Shown here piece by piece: positions 36,832 to 49,619 of a DNA stretch of 64,000 nucleotides; within the stretch, counting starts at the first letter, position 1; each line of letters starts with the position of its first letter. The notes under the pieces are model-generated. The model saw only the letters and a program-made list of their open reading frames with translations. It was not told the DNA's origin and did not search any database. The position numbers and the translations under genes are program-made. Source of the stretch: Rheum nobile (lineage: Eukaryota; Streptophyta; Magnoliopsida; Caryophyllales; Polygonaceae); NCBI GenBank assembly GCA_027886185.1, contig WOAB01000226.1, positions 1,054,001-1,118,000 on the forward strand, read 5' to 3'.

Positions 36832-37954
36832 GCTCGTGTTTTCATCGTCGTCGGAGTTCGCAGTCGTCGTCGGAGTGTCGCCGGAGTTCGTGTTCGTGCT
36901 TTGCGGAGCCCGGGAAGTGGTGGTTGTAGTGAGCTTTCGTCCAAGTTAAGAAGTTGTCGTCGTCGTCGTTGGTAAGCTCGAGTCCGCCTCCAAAGCCGTC
37001 GTCGGAAGGGAGAACCGCGACCGCGACTCTGCCCAGGATTCCGCGACCGCGGATATGCTAACCACCACCACGGCTTGCCCAACAAGCGCGATCGTGGCTT
37101 TGGCAACCACGGCCGCGTCTTAGGCTTTGTTCCTTTTCGTTCGTATCATTTATTCGTTTCGTATCCTCGTTTCGTTCGTATCGTATCTAACTTAGGGCTC
37201 CGTCTTTTATCTCCTCGTCGTCGTAGGAATCCGTACTCAGATTCCAGTCTCCAGATCTCGGAACCCGACATCTTCGATTCGTCTAGATTAAGGCAAGTGG
37301 CGGTTCGCTCTTTCTTATCATTCCATATTTCCTTTAGTTATCAATTACTTGATTGTTAATTAAATTTGAATGAAGTGTTGTTTTCGTTTCGGAACAGATT
37401 TAATAAAACAATGTGATAAAATATGATTCTATAATAGGTTGTATATATTGCTAGAAACAACGCTATTATACATGATATTACCGTAATGGTTTTGGTGTGG
37501 TTATTTGTGTGAACTTAAAATGTGTAGTTAGAACGAGTATTCATAGGGACGTTATGTACCTTGAGAGGTCTAGTCGTTTCTATATAAATGGTATTAGGAG
37601 GATTTTGCCCTAGTACTATCTGGTCATGACTATACCCTTATTCAGGGTAGGTGCACACAGTTGGTGCCAACAATCGGGATTAATTCCCAAAATATCTCTC
37701 GTATCGAGATGATAAGCAATAAAAGCTTTAACGTGAATATACGTCTTGAACTAAATAAGATAAGTGCGGTTATGCACATATATAATGAACCTTCGAGCGA
37801 TAAGTACAACTTGGAACCCGCCCGAACTTCGGTTAGAGTAGGTCTTCTTTCCAATCTGGATTCGCATTGCGCGGTGAGGTTGGTCGTAGACCCAAATGAT
37901 TAAGTCGTTTTTAAAAGCTTGTGTGAAAACTATAAACATTCCCAAACACTTGTC

Positions 37955-38891
37955 TGATGTGACCCTGCCTCCCATGACGGCCCAAGACAAGGAAGAAGCC
38001 ATGAGCCTACGCTCACAGGGCCAGTAACAAGGTCTAGGTCCAAGGCCATCGCCGCCGCCGTCGTGTCACTTATCGCACGCGCCATCGCCAGCCAAGGAAG
38101 CCCAGAGACCAATCCCAGACTCGTCGTCCTCGCCACCATCGGAAGTGAAAGAACGCGTTCTTCTGAAGACTTTGACACTTCGTCGTCTCACACGATGACC
38201 TCTTCAAAGCCTTCACCGCGTTAATGAGTTTCACGCGTTCTTTTTAAGACATTATCTATATTTGGTATTTCCAGCTTGCTTTAGATAGTTTCCTTATTTA
38301 CAACGTTTTAGATAGTTTCCTTATTTACAACGTTTTAGATAGTTTCCTTTCAGTCATTCTATCTTTTATGGTTTGTGCCTTTTACATGCTTGTATGGGCT
38401 AGCCCTTAGGTTCTTTTCGACCCAAGCCCATTAGATCTTGGTCGAGATACCTTGGCTATTTAAAGCCTCCTTTGTTATTGTTATTTCTCATGTTCAAGTA
38501 AAAGTTCAAGGTTTTAAGTCGAGTGCTAAATCCCTCCTTCCCTTGATCGGACGTCACCCTTATCCCTCTCATCCCCATTCACTCCGCCGCCGACGCTACG
38601 GCAACCACTCGATCTCCATCGAGATTATCCCCTCCGCAGTCGACGCTATGACACCCAACGACTTGTCCCTTCAAGTCGCTTACCCCTCCATTCAATCGCT
38701 TCCGCCACCGCTATCCATCTCCCATCAACTTGCTTTCATCACCACCATTCATCGCGTTCTTCTGTTCGCGATCAACTACATCATCACGTTCCACAGCAGA
38801 ATCACCACACCGAGTGACTTTCCAACCAAGACTAGATCCAAAGGCATCACCTTTGACAATTCGACTTGTCACAGGAGGCAAGGACACATCA
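37955..38891 (+). repeat. G1 5' LTR
   Basis: 937 bp. It contains the phrase 'ttagatagtttccttattta' repeated three times around 38280-38350. Because pol runs into the 3' LTR, the start of this LTR is also a copy of the pol C-terminal coding end, here with a frameshift. Confidence 0.93.
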
Positions 38892-38893
38892 AC

Positions 38894-38907
38894 TGGCATC
38901 AGAGCCC
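38894..38907 (+). other. G1 primer-binding site (tRNA-Met)
   Basis: TGGCATCAGAGCCC two bases after the LTR, one mismatch from the usual TGGTATCAGAGCC. Confidence 0.85.
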
Positions 38908-39726
38908 AGCAGTCTTGTAAGTCACGAACTCAAGTTTCAATTTTGTTCACAATTTTTCTTGACCCCCATCGTTTGCTTTACTAAAAGATCACGAAAAACC
39001 ATAACTTTCCATATTTGCTACACCTAATCGGTTTCTACAAGGTAATACCTTGGCCAATTTTTTTTATTTTTTTTTCTTGTTCCCCAAGTTTTGGTGTGTT
39101 AGGTAATTTTGTTATCTTGCATGCTAGAAAATTTTGTTTCCTTATTTCATGCGTGGATAGAATTTCCTTGTTTGTTAGATATTACTTTTTAGGTTGTTAA
39201 CCAAATTTCTATATATAAGATATCATCAAATCTTATCTTCTCTCTCTTATCTCTAATCACCTTGTGATATTCTAGTTACTTAGACCTTTTTTATTTGTTT
39301 CCTTTCGCAATCCGAAAAGATCAAAAGATAAGATCTCGGAAAAAAAAAAAAGATATCGAAAAGATATTCAAAAAAAAAGTTTCCAAAGTTAGGGAAAGCC
39401 AAAATAAGGCAACCCTAACCCACATCGGTCTAAGCTCATCTTCTATATCTCTCCACCGTCTAGGTCAAGCTTCCTAGAAGGTACTTTCTTGCTAATTAGG
39501 TTACTTTGTTTACGTTTGTTTTAGGGTTTCAATTTGTTCTTGTTTGTTTGATTGCAACTTGCTTGATACACCATCTCTTGTTCAAGCCAAGCCGCCCTCA
39601 CGGCAAGCCAAACAAGGCCTACCTACGTGAACTTTGTGACTTGACTAGTGATTTGCTTGGTTGTTGTTCTTTGTTGTCTTTTGGTTCATTTTTACTCCCA
39701 TGTCTGGTCGTCTTGTTATAGGCACC
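38908..39726 (+). other. G1 untranslated leader
   Basis: About 820 bp between primer site and gag. It is T-rich with short A runs (39340-39380). No coding region seen. Confidence 0.7.
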
Positions 39727-41607
39727 ATGCAGATTGGACACAGTGGAGACGACCGCAAAGATAACACCACCAACCCACAACCCCCCGCAGTTGGTTCTAC
39801 CTCAGGACCAACCACCACAAGACCAACCACGCGATCCCATAATGGAGTTGTCCGAAGATCAAATCTTGATCCAGGCTCTTCGACAAGAGAACGCAACTCT
39901 GCGGGCCAACCAACAAGCAGTGGCCCCCATCGCGCCAACTCCCCCACCGTTGAGTGCTATGGATGCGCCGCCTCCACCTGGAGCCACCGACGCGGTCCCA
40001 TCCAAGACACGAGTGGACAAAGGCAGGGGAATTATGCCTTCCACTTCTCAACATCAACCTCAACTAAACAGAATGCAGAGTGTCATTGAGAGCCGCCAAG
40101 GCTTCGTTCCCCAGAAGGATTGATATGTGCCACGAGCCACACCTGCTGGCTTCGACAACGGCTCAGACCGCGACGCCGACGACTCTCAAGGTGAGTACTC
40201 TGAACCTTACAACTTTGATGATAGGTATGCCTCTAGGAGAACCCAAAAACGCATGCAGGATTCAGCCACACGTGATGGCCGACGTCGTCAAGCTATCCAA
40301 GCCGACGCGACGCCGAGAAGACCAAGCTGCCGTGACACTGGACAACCGCGACGCGATGATCAATTGAGGACACCACCTACCCAACAATGCAACCATGATG
40401 TACGCGATCATCTTCGACACCAGAGTGTTCGAACACCGCATTACGGATTAGATGGCTACGCGTCGATCACACCCAATGTCCAAGACGACTTCGACGAGTA
40501 CGATGACGAAGAGATCGAGGACTTAGGTATGGTCAATCCTAATTTTTTCCATCCACCTCTTGGAGATCCACTTGAATTGCAGGATCACCCATCAGATTGG
40601 ATTCCTTCACCGCGTCTCCGGTCCCAAGGAGAACGCGTTCGCAACATTGGCGGCGAGCGCCGCGATGTTTTGCAAAGAGACAATCAACGCGACAACTACG
40701 ATACCCAGCCCCGAAGACGCCAACGCGATGACGCCTACGCGGCCAGGGATGAGTTTGTCCGTGAAGATTATGAACAACGCGATAGACACCAGGTTGGACG
40801 CGATAGACCACATGGATTGCGCGCCTTTCAGAACCCTCTCTACGATGTCGCGCCAAACAACGCGTTCAACCACCCAAATGACCAGCCTCGATACCCATGA
40901 CATCAAGTCAAGGTAAAAATCGAGCATTTTCATGGTGAATACAACCCCTCTGTTTTTCTTGAATGGGTGCAGGCTACGGACTACACCCTTTGATATAATC
41001 GAGTGCCACCTGAGGATCATGTCGATGCCGCGACGCTTAACTTTCGAGGAGCTGCCCGAGTGTGGTGGCATCGCTTCGAGGATGACTGCGTTCGTCGCCA
41101 CAGGGCATGCGTAACAGAATGGCATCAACTAGTCTATGTCATGACCAAGAAATACGTGCCTCTAGACTACAGGAATCAAATGCGTTTGGATATTGCCATG
41201 GCTCACCAAGGATCAATGACTCCACTCGAGTTCTTTTCCAAGCTTGAAGACATGTATTACAAGGCCAACATCTTTGTTGCACCATCAACTTTAAGAACCA
41301 AATTCTTTAGTGGCTTGAACACCAACATCCGTGATCAACTAGAGATCTTTCCAATCAAGGATTTGAACACACTCACACATACGGCGATGCAAATTCATGC
41401 CCAATTATCTCGCCGGAAGTCTTACACCTATTCCAGTGGCCAACAAAGGTATTCTTCTAACTCTAGTGGTTTACCTTATTCTACTGTTTGCCCTAGTGCC
41501 TCTACCACAGCCGCGTCTAGCCAAGCCTCCAAGGCGAAGCCCGCGACACCGACCACCGCGCCTGAACGCGCCAAGACAAGCTTCAGTGAGCAACGATCGT
41601 GTGCGTG
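39727..41607 (+). pseudogene. G1 gag, broken
   Basis: It begins around 39727-39734 and is broken by stops at 40121, 40898 and about 40996 and by frameshifts. The N-terminal part is Pro/Gln-rich. The middle is unusually rich in Arg and Asp (RDNQRDNYDTQPRRRQRDD, with many CGCGA words). The retrotransposon gag domain is clear from KIEHFHGEYNPSVFLEW through RVWWHRFEDDC to LRTKFFSGLNTNIRDQLEIF (about 40915-41360). The reading frame shifts near 41560, before the zinc knuckle. Confidence 0.85.
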
Positions 41608-42242
41608 ATATTGAGTGCTACAAATGTGGTGGAAGAGGACACTACAAGAAAGATTGCCCCAATGCTCGCAAGGTGTTGTTCTCCACAACCGCCGCTGGCT
41701 ACGAGTCTTGTGAAGACGAGGAGGCCACACTTGACGTGATCACTGAAGACAACGAGGACGAAGACGAAGACGCATATGACTGTGAACCCGCTTCTCTGCA
41801 TGCGGGCACACCATTAAGCTTGGTGACGCGTCGTCTCCTCACAGTCAAGGAAGCCAGTTTGCGCGATCAACGAGAGAACTTGTTCCACACAAGGGCTCTA
41901 GTCCAAACAGCCTCCTTGAGTGTTATTATTGATGGAGGATCTTGTGCAAATATTGTCAACCACTTCAAATTGCCTACGACGCCTCATCCACAACCTTATG
42001 CCCTCCAATGGATTTCTTCAAGTTCAGGTAACACCGTATCTTGCCAATGTTTAATTTCTTTTTCCATAGGGCAATACTGTGATTCTATTCTTTGTGATGT
42101 CATTGCAATGGACGCCACCCATATTTTGCTTGGGCGCCCATGGAAATTCGACAGGCGTGTGCTCCATGATGGCTATTTGAACACTTACGTGTTCAATTAC
42201 CACGGGAAGCGCATCACTTTGCATCCAATGTCTCCCCCATGA
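41585..42242 (+). pseudogene. G1 zinc knuckle and aspartic protease segment
   Basis: CCHC knuckle CYKCGGRGHYKKDC (about 41614-41656), acidic stretch (41710-41780), then a retropepsin-like domain with IDGGSCANIV (about 41930, Asp-Gly-Gly in place of the usual Asp-Ser-Gly or Asp-Thr-Gly) and HILLGRPWKFDR (about 42118). A stop at 42240 and about 270 bp without an open frame separate it from RT. Confidence 0.85.
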
Positions 42243-42510
42243 GATCTTGCAGGGCCAGGTAGAACACGATCGCCAGAAAGCCATCGAGGCCGCGTCAACT
42301 AGGTCACAAGAAAGCCCAGAAGCACTACAGAGGCAAAACTCCTCCAATTCTGGCAACACTTTGTCTTCTCCAGGCACTAGCAAGAAGAAACACAACGCCA
42401 CAACTGGGACACCGCATGCCCCACAAAATTCGGGAAGTGCCTCTCCACAGTTCGCCGCGTCGTTGCCACCACCGTGTCCTTTGCAATGAACTTGTGAGCA
42501 ACGCGTTCTT

Positions 42511-43417
42511 TTGGCCAGGCCTAGTGACCTCACTACATGTGTCACTGGCAAGGCTCCATGTTTTCTACTTGTGCCAACCCTGTGCATACCTGAGTCGTCG
42601 ACGAACGCGCCATTGCCACCGGCGATCGAGAAGATGCTTGTCGCGTTCCGTGACGTATTCCCAGACGAGTTGCCACAAGGATTACCTCCTCTGAGAGGCA
42701 TTGAGCACCAAATTGACCTTGTGCCAGGTGCTTCTTTGCCCAACCGCGCTGCGTATAGAGCTGGTCTAGAAGAGACCAAAGAGCTACAGCGCCAGGTCCA
42801 AGAATTGTTGGATCGCGGGTACGTAAGAGAATCTTTTTCCCCTTGTGCTGTGCATGTGATCCTTGTGCCCAAGAAGGATGGCACATGGAGAATGTGTGTT
42901 GATTGTCGTGCAATAAACCAAATCACAGTCAAGTATAGGCACCCTGTTCCCCGCCTTGATGATATGCTTGATGAACTTCATGGCGCGACACTCTTTTCCA
43001 AAATTGATTTGAAGAGTGGTTATCACCAGATCAGAATGAAAGAAGGTGATGAGTGGAAAACAACGTTCAAGATGAAGTATGGGCTCTACGAGTGGCTTGT
43101 CATGCCATTTGGGCTCACGAATGCGCCCAGCACCTTCATGCGCGTAATGAACCACATGTTGAGATCTTTCCTTGGCAAGTTTGTTGTCATTTATTTCGAT
43201 GACATCCTTGTGTATTCCCGGAGCCTAGAAGACCATGCCGATCACCTTCGCCAAGTGCTTGAATGCCTTCGACAAGAGAGCTTGTTTGCCAATCTGGTAA
43301 AGTGCTCATTTTGCTCCGAGTCCACCAACTTTCTGGGCTACATTGTGAGTAGCGATGATTTACGCGTTGATAATGAGAAGATCGCGGCTATCAAGGACTG
43401 GCCCACGCCTACAACAC
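42511..43417 (+). pseudogene. G1 reverse transcriptase, cut by an LTR insertion
   Basis: Shows FRDVFPDELPQGLPPLRGIEHQIDL, RESFSPCAVHVILVPKKDGTWRMCVDCRAIN, LFSKIDLKSGYHQI, MPFGLTNAPSTFM and the active site VIYFDDILVYS (about 43187-43220), so the catalytic YxDD Asp residues are present. The frame ends at DWPTPT, where the family-A LTR inserted. The next codons continue at 45291. This is the best preserved part of the element. Confidence 0.93.
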
Positions 43418-45290
43418 TGTAACACCCCCGATTTATATCGATAGTGCCACACGCCAGTGACCTCGGACGTTACCGTCCAAAGCCACCCTAGGCTTTAATC
43501 GGACAATTAAACTTAAATGCGTATATATATTAAATGAAAGATTAAACAGCGGAAGACATTTGTATGTGAAACTCAGCTCTTTTATTAAAAGATCTCTCAT
43601 CGAACGAGAGTAGCGTCTTTACAACCGAGTAAAAACTTCAGCGGAAGACTTATAAATTACACAGCGGAAGATTTTTAAGAATCGACCTAAAACTTCGCTA
43701 GGTTATAAAGATATATTAAAGTAATATTTAACAACTTAAAACACCGACACTTAAATCTTTGTCTGCAAGCCTCTTCTTCTTCGACTGGTTACTTTGACTT
43801 CGGGAACCAACCACTGATGTGTCGTATAGGACGGATGACACCAGCTAACCATGCAAGGAATAAAACCCGGTTGGTTAGTCTAATGAAAGAATATGCAAGG
43901 GTAAAAACAGAATGGTTCTAGTGATCGCAACCGTTTACTATCATTGTCCCTCGAATAATAACCGAAGGAACGATATATAATCCGGAATTTCGAATGATTA
44001 GTATTTAGATATGCACTGAAGAGAAGACTCCAAGGAATTGAGTCTTAAGGGATGGTATGACAATTGTTTGGGAACGTTAATGTTTCATACAAGCATTTAA
44101 AAATGACTTGGTCATTTGGGTCCACGACCAACCTCACCGCACAATGCGAATTCAGATTGGAAAGAGAACTTACTCTAACCGAAGTCCAGGCGAGTTTCCA
44201 AGTTGTACTTCTCGCCCGAGGGTTCATTAATTATGTGCCTACCCGCACTTATCTTATCTTAATTACAAAATGTATATTCACATTAAAGCTTTTAATATGA
44301 TCTCGAGTAACTACGAAAGTTTATGATATCGAGTAACTACGAAAGTTTATGGTCTCGAGTGACTACGAAAGTTTATGGTCTCGGGTGACTACGAAAGTTT
44401 ATGGTCTCGAGTAACTATGAAAGTTTATGATCTCGAGTGACTACGAAAGTTTACGATCTGGAAAGCATTTAGAGATTGGGTCCACTAATACTGAGTTATA
44501 AAGAAACGACTAATCCTCATAAGGAATTTTCGTTCCTACGAATACTCGTGCTAATCTATCATTAAAGTTCACATTTAAATCCACAACAAAACCATTACGG
44601 CCAAAAACCCTCCCATCTCGGCCTCTATTTATAGCCAAAGGAGGAGAGCAGCCCCGCCCAGATCGACGGTGGCTCAGAAGATCGACGGCGACGAAGAACA
44701 CGCGACACGCATGCCGGCCTGCACATTTCCGCGGTCGCGGAAATTCCAATGCCCGGCTCCTCTGGGAGCTATTTTTCCGCGGTCGCGGCAGAGGCATTTT
44801 CGCGTCTGTTTGCCCGGGAAAAGGTTTGGCATGGGTTTAAACCCCGGATTTTAAATATTTGTACCCGAACAAATATTCTAAGCCTCGACAATACGTCGGA
44901 TGTATTATCCAAGGCTCAGGGAATTTTTACAGAGATCATATGAGTTACAGAAATCCGAACTTCGCCTAACGCGTTCAGAAATATAGACAAGGGTTTGGGA
45001 AATTACCCAAATACCCTTACTAAAAATGAGGGGTATTACATCACTTCTCCCTTAAAAGAAGTTTCGACCCCGAAACTTGGCTGATAACGCCCCCGGAGAT
45101 GCGACCTTATACTAAGCTACCCAACCTTATAAGTTTAACCATACCTAACCCATTCACCACTTCGTAAGTTGGTTCAAACATTTCTAAGTTAAAACCTATC
45201 ACCCTTCACAGTTTAAGGAGATTTTATAATCTGCTTACACAAACATTCATCCTACCATGCTATCCTTATGATAATATGAGGGTTATTACA
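43418..45290 (-). mobile_element. Solo LTR, family A, inserted in G1 pol (minus strand)
   Basis: 1873 bp. The plus strand reads TGTAACACCCCCG at the left and GGTTATTACA at the right, i.e. the reverse complement of TGTAATAACC...GGGGGTGTTACA. The duplication AACAC is at 43413-43417 and 45291-45295. It carries two CCGCGGTCGCGG palindromes (about 44730 and 44777) and a 26-bp minisatellite. Removing it with one AACAC restores the G1 frame. Confidence 0.95.
44299..44454. repeat. 26-bp minisatellite, six copies
   Basis: Six head-to-tail copies of a 26-bp unit beginning GATCTCGAGTAACTACGAAA, with one to three changes each, inside the family-A LTR. Confidence 0.93.
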
Positions 45291-47409
45291 AACACCGACA
45301 CAAGTGCGAAGCTTTCTAGGTCTCGCGGGCTTTTATCGGCGTTTTGTACGCGATTTCTCTTCCATTGCCGTGCCACTACATGAGCTCACCAAGAAAGGAA
45401 GCACAGTTTTGTGGAATGAGTCCCATGAACGCGCCTTCTCAGCCTTGAAGAACGCGTTATGCCAAGCCCCTTTGCTCCAGCTTCCAGATTTCACCAAACA
45501 CTTCGAAGTGGAGTGTGATGCCTCTGACATAGGCATTGGTGGTATGCTATACCAAGAGAAGAGGCCAATTGCCTACTTCAGTGAGAAGCTCACAGGGGTA
45601 ACGCTCAATTACCCCACCTACGACAAAGAGCTTTATGCATTAGTACGCGTGCTGAAGACTTGGCAACATTACATTTGGCCGCGTGAGTTTGTCATCCACA
45701 GCGATCACGCCGCGTTGAGCTACTTGAAGAGCCAAGCTCACCTCAATCGACGCCATGCTCGCTGGGTGGAGTTTCTAGAGACGTTTCCTTATGTCGTTGT
45801 TCACAAGAAAGGAAAAGATAACATTGTTGCTGATGCGTTATCTCGCAGGTATGTTCTCTTGACTCAAGTGCAAACTAAAATTTTGGGTTTTGCTTTGATT
45901 AAAGAAGTATATGCTAGTGACCCCTTCTTTTCCCCTATTCTTGAGCATTGCCTGAGATTGCGTGAGTTTGAGACCTTTTACCTTTCTGAGGGTTATTTGT
46001 ACAAGACTAGTCGTCTATGCATTCCTAGATCCTCCATTAGGCTCCTATTGATTGAGGAAGCACACGCAAGTCGTGGACATTTTGGGATTAGGAAGACCTT
46101 AGACGCACTTAGAGAACATTTCTTTTGGCCTAACATGACCCACCAAGTGACTAGGTTTTGTAGGAGTTGTGTGACTTGCCAGAGAGCCAAAGCTAAATCT
46201 AGTCCTCGCGGCCTCTACACTCCTTTGCCCATTCCTAGTGCCCCCTGGGAAGATTTGTCTATGGATTTCATCATGGGTTTGCCCCTCTCTAGACGAGGTA
46301 AAGACTCTATTTTTGTGGTCGTGGATAGATTTTCTAAGATGGCACATTTTATTGCTTGTAAGACTACCCATAGTGCTAGTGAGATTGCTGATCTATTCTT
46401 TGAGCATGTGGTACGTCTTCATGGAGTCCCGCATACCATAGTTAGTGATAGGGATTCTAAGTTCGTTGGCCATTTTTGGAGAACTCTTTGGGAAAAGCTA
46501 GAAACCAAACTCATATTCTCGACTAGCTATCACCCCCAAACCGATGGCCAAACGGAGGTCACGAATAGAACTCTAGGAGCCCTCCTTCGCACGATGCTCA
46601 AAGCCAACCCTAAGCATTGGGAGGACTTACTAACACTTGTCGAGTTTTGTTACAATAGATGCAGGCACACGGCGACCAAGTTGACACCGTTCGAAGTGGT
46701 ATATGGCATGAACCCCTTGACACCACTGGATTTGTCGCCGCGTCCTCTCCGAGACCCAATGCATGTCTCCGCCGCCAATCGCGCTGAGCAGATCCAAGAG
46801 CTTCATCGACGCACCAAGGAGCAGCTGGAGAGGAGGGCCGCACAGTATGCCTCGCAGAAGAATTCCGGCCGCCGCCGCGTCGTCTTTGCCCCCGGAGACC
46901 TTGTCTGGGTGCATCTGCGAAAGGAGAGGTTCTCATCGCGGCGAAAGCACAAATTGGCACCGCATGGAAATGGTCCCTTCCGCGTGGTCAAAGCCATAGG
47001 GGACAATGCCTATCAACTCGAGCTCTCACCAAATTTTGGAGTCCACGCGTCCTTCAACGTTGTGGACTTGACCCCATATGTTGAGCCCGAGTTTGATGAT
47101 GGTGAAGCGGGGACGCTTCACAGCCAAGTGGGGGAGGGTGATGTGACCCTGCCTCCCATGAAGGCCCAAGACGAGGAAGAAGCCATGAGCCTACGCTCAC
47201 AAGGCCCAGTAACAAGGTCTAGGCCCAAGGCCATCGTCGCCGCCGTCGCGTCACTTATCGCACACGCCGTCGCCAACCAAGGAAGCCCAGAGACCAATCT
47301 CAGACTCATCGTCCTCGCCACCATCGGAAGTAAAAGAACGCGTTCTTCTGAAGACTTTGACACTTCGTCGTCTTACGCGATGACCTCTTCAAAGCCTTCA
47401 CTGCGTTAA
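45291..47409 (+). pseudogene. G1 RNase H and integrase, reading into the 3' LTR
   Basis: Open for 701 codons from 45304. RNase H: VECDASDIGIGGMLYQ (about 45507), YDKELYALVRVL, HSDHAALSYL, DNIVADALSRR (about 45817). Integrase: zinc-binding HASRGHFGIRKTLDAL...CRSCVTCQRAKAK (46060-46195), then the catalytic core with MDFIMGLP (about 46261), SDRDSKF (about 46443) and TDGQTEVTNR (about 46540), so the D,D,E residues are present. Then GNGPFRVVKAIGDNAYQLEL (GPY/F-type module) to VVDLTPYVEPEFDDGEAG. No chromodomain follows. The frame passes the polypurine tract and continues about 90 codons inside the 3' LTR to a stop at 47407-47409. Intact by itself, but severed from the RT by the LTR insertion. Confidence 0.93.
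47128..47138 (+). other. G1 polypurine tract
   Basis: GTGGGGGAGGG directly before the 3' LTR, inside the integrase reading frame. Confidence 0.85.
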
Positions 47410-47899
47410 TGAGTTTCACGCGTTCTTTTTAAGACATTATCTATATTTGGTATTTCCAGCTTGCTTTAGATAGTTTCCTTATTTACAGCGTTTTAGATAG
47501 TTTCCTTATTTACAACGTTTTAGATAGTTTCCTTTCAGTCATTCTATCTTTTAGGGTTTGTGCCTTTTGCATGCTTGCATGGGCTAGCCCTTAGGTTCTT
47601 TTCGACCCAAGCCCATTAGTTCTTGGTCGAGATACCTTGGCTATTTAAAGCCTCCTTTGTTATTGTTATTTCTCACGTTCAAGTTAAAGTTCAAGGTTTT
47701 AAGTCGAGTGTTAAATTCATCCTTCCCTTGATCGGACGTCACCCTTATCCCTCTCATCCCCATTCACTCCGCCGCCGACGCTACGGCAACCACTCGATCT
47801 CCATCGAGATTATCCCCTCCGCAGTCGACGCTATGACACCCAATGACCTATCCCTTCAAGTCGCTTACCCCTCCATTCAATCGCTTCTGCCACCGCTAT

Positions 47900-49476
47900 T
47901 GATAGGTGTCATTTCATGCACCTTAACTAGCAATTATTAGCATTATTTAGAGGAGTTTATGACTAGAGTTGAGGTTAAGTCTGTAATCCAGAAGTTGTGG
48001 AGAGAATTGAAGATATCCAGGGATTTACAGCTTACTGAAGGATGGATGAGATTCCGCTTGAAGACTAGTTGGAGAAGGCTACCAACACTTGGTGGTATGG
48101 AAGAGCGGAAGAGAAGAAGAATAGCTGAAGAAATGAGTGGGCGAATTACTACCGCCCCGCGCCAGAGCCACCGCGACCCGGCGGTGGGTCTCAGAGAAAG
48201 TCATCGCCCCGCGGTGGGAGCTGACGCCCTGCGGCCATCACGTGAGGCAAAGCAGGGAAATTAATTAAACGCACCGCGTGATCACTGGAATTTAAAGGAA
48301 TGGGCCAAGTTGAAGAAAGGCCCATGAAATCGGCCCAACTGAAGAAAGGTCGCGTAAAGAAAAGCAGTGCTGAATTAAAGCTGGAGAAAGCGGACGATGA
48401 CGGAGGATGACATCAGCGCCTTGATGATTTGTTGGAGTAGGCCGTGCTGGTGCTGTGTTGAAGATGGGCCGCTGATGTGAAGAGTGGGCCGATCAGCTGG
48501 AATTGGAGATGGGCAGACGAGAGGCTTGCACGAGAATTACGGGATTAATTCCCTATTTCGTTTGTTTATTTTTGGCTATTAGTTTTATTATTATTTCTTT
48601 TTATTATTTTTATCACTTTTAGAATTAGGTTAAAAACCCTTTAGTTAATCTAGTTGCCAGAAGATTCAGTTTTAGAAGTTCGTTTTTCATTCTGCCTCTA
48701 GGGTTTCAACCCATGGAGAGCTAAACACCTTTATTTCGCTAGACGATTGAAGCATTGCAATGGATTGGTTGTGAGATTTATATTCCTTGTTCTATATCTT
48801 ATAAAGTTGGTTTAATTCTTTTGAGCATATTGTCTATTGGTTTGTATTGATTTATCTAGAGTTGCTAACTAGGTTTATCGATATTTATCATAGTGCTAGG
48901 GTTTGCATATAGTGGAATACAAGTGCATACCTAGTGGCAAACACAATTGTTACATATAGTGGAATACGAGTGTGCAATTGTGAAAGAGAATTATTTACAT
49001 GTTAAGTAGTAAGGTTTTCTTCTATTTGCATGTATCCTATATCCTTGTGTGCTTTGCTATTGCTTTGTTAGTGATAAGTCTATCAACAACTGTGAGAATT
49101 GGTAGTACTCTTCCATTGATATTGTGATAAGTCTATCAACAACTGTGAGAATTGGTAGTACTTAAGATCAGGATGGGAACAACTATAAGATTGTGAAAAG
49201 AACTTGGAACAATAGTTATCAGTGATCGACCTATTTCATCGACAGCGTGGATATTTGTCTAGTGGAATACGTCCACCCATCATACTTATTCTTTCTCAAA
49301 AGCTTGCATCCTTGTTACTCTGTGTTTGATAACCAAAAACCCCTCTTGTTACTTTGCATGCTTAGAAACACATAGATTGATTACTTCCTCCCTGTGGGTT
49401 CGACCCTTACTTTCCCAGACTACTTGTTTAGGTTTGTTAGGATTATTTTGTTTAGGTGTCACGACAACGCCTATCA
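47900..49476 (+). repeat. G2 5' LTR
   Basis: 1577 bp. It contains four GC-rich palindromic words (CACCGCCCCGCGGTGGG type) at 48155-48245. A 53-bp partial tandem duplication around 'tatcaacaactgtgagaatt' is at 49081 and 49134. Confidence 0.93.
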
Positions 49477-49479
49477 AAT

Positions 49480-49497
49480 TGGCGTCATTGCCGAGGA
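49480..49497 (+). other. G2 primer-binding site (tRNA-Asp-like)
   Basis: TGGCGTCATTGCCGAGGA, close to the TGGCGCCGTTGCCGGGGA site of Athila/Tat elements. Confidence 0.75.
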
Positions 49498-49619
49498 GGC
49501 AAGATTTGATTTTTCTGTGTGTTTGTTTGTGTGTGTGTTACTTTGGTGTGGACCTATCTTACGGTCCATACCAGTGCTACTGATTTCCGTGTGCTTTTCT
49601 GTTTGCTTTTGATACAGAG

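Noticed and set aside
36485..37359. Several GC-rich ORFs up to 140 residues on both strands
   Set aside because: They arise from CCGCGACCGCGG and GTCGTC repeats in an LTR; no start context or conservation.
40539..41128. Minus-strand ORFs opposite G1 gag
   Set aside because: Shadows of the CGCGA-rich gag coding strand.
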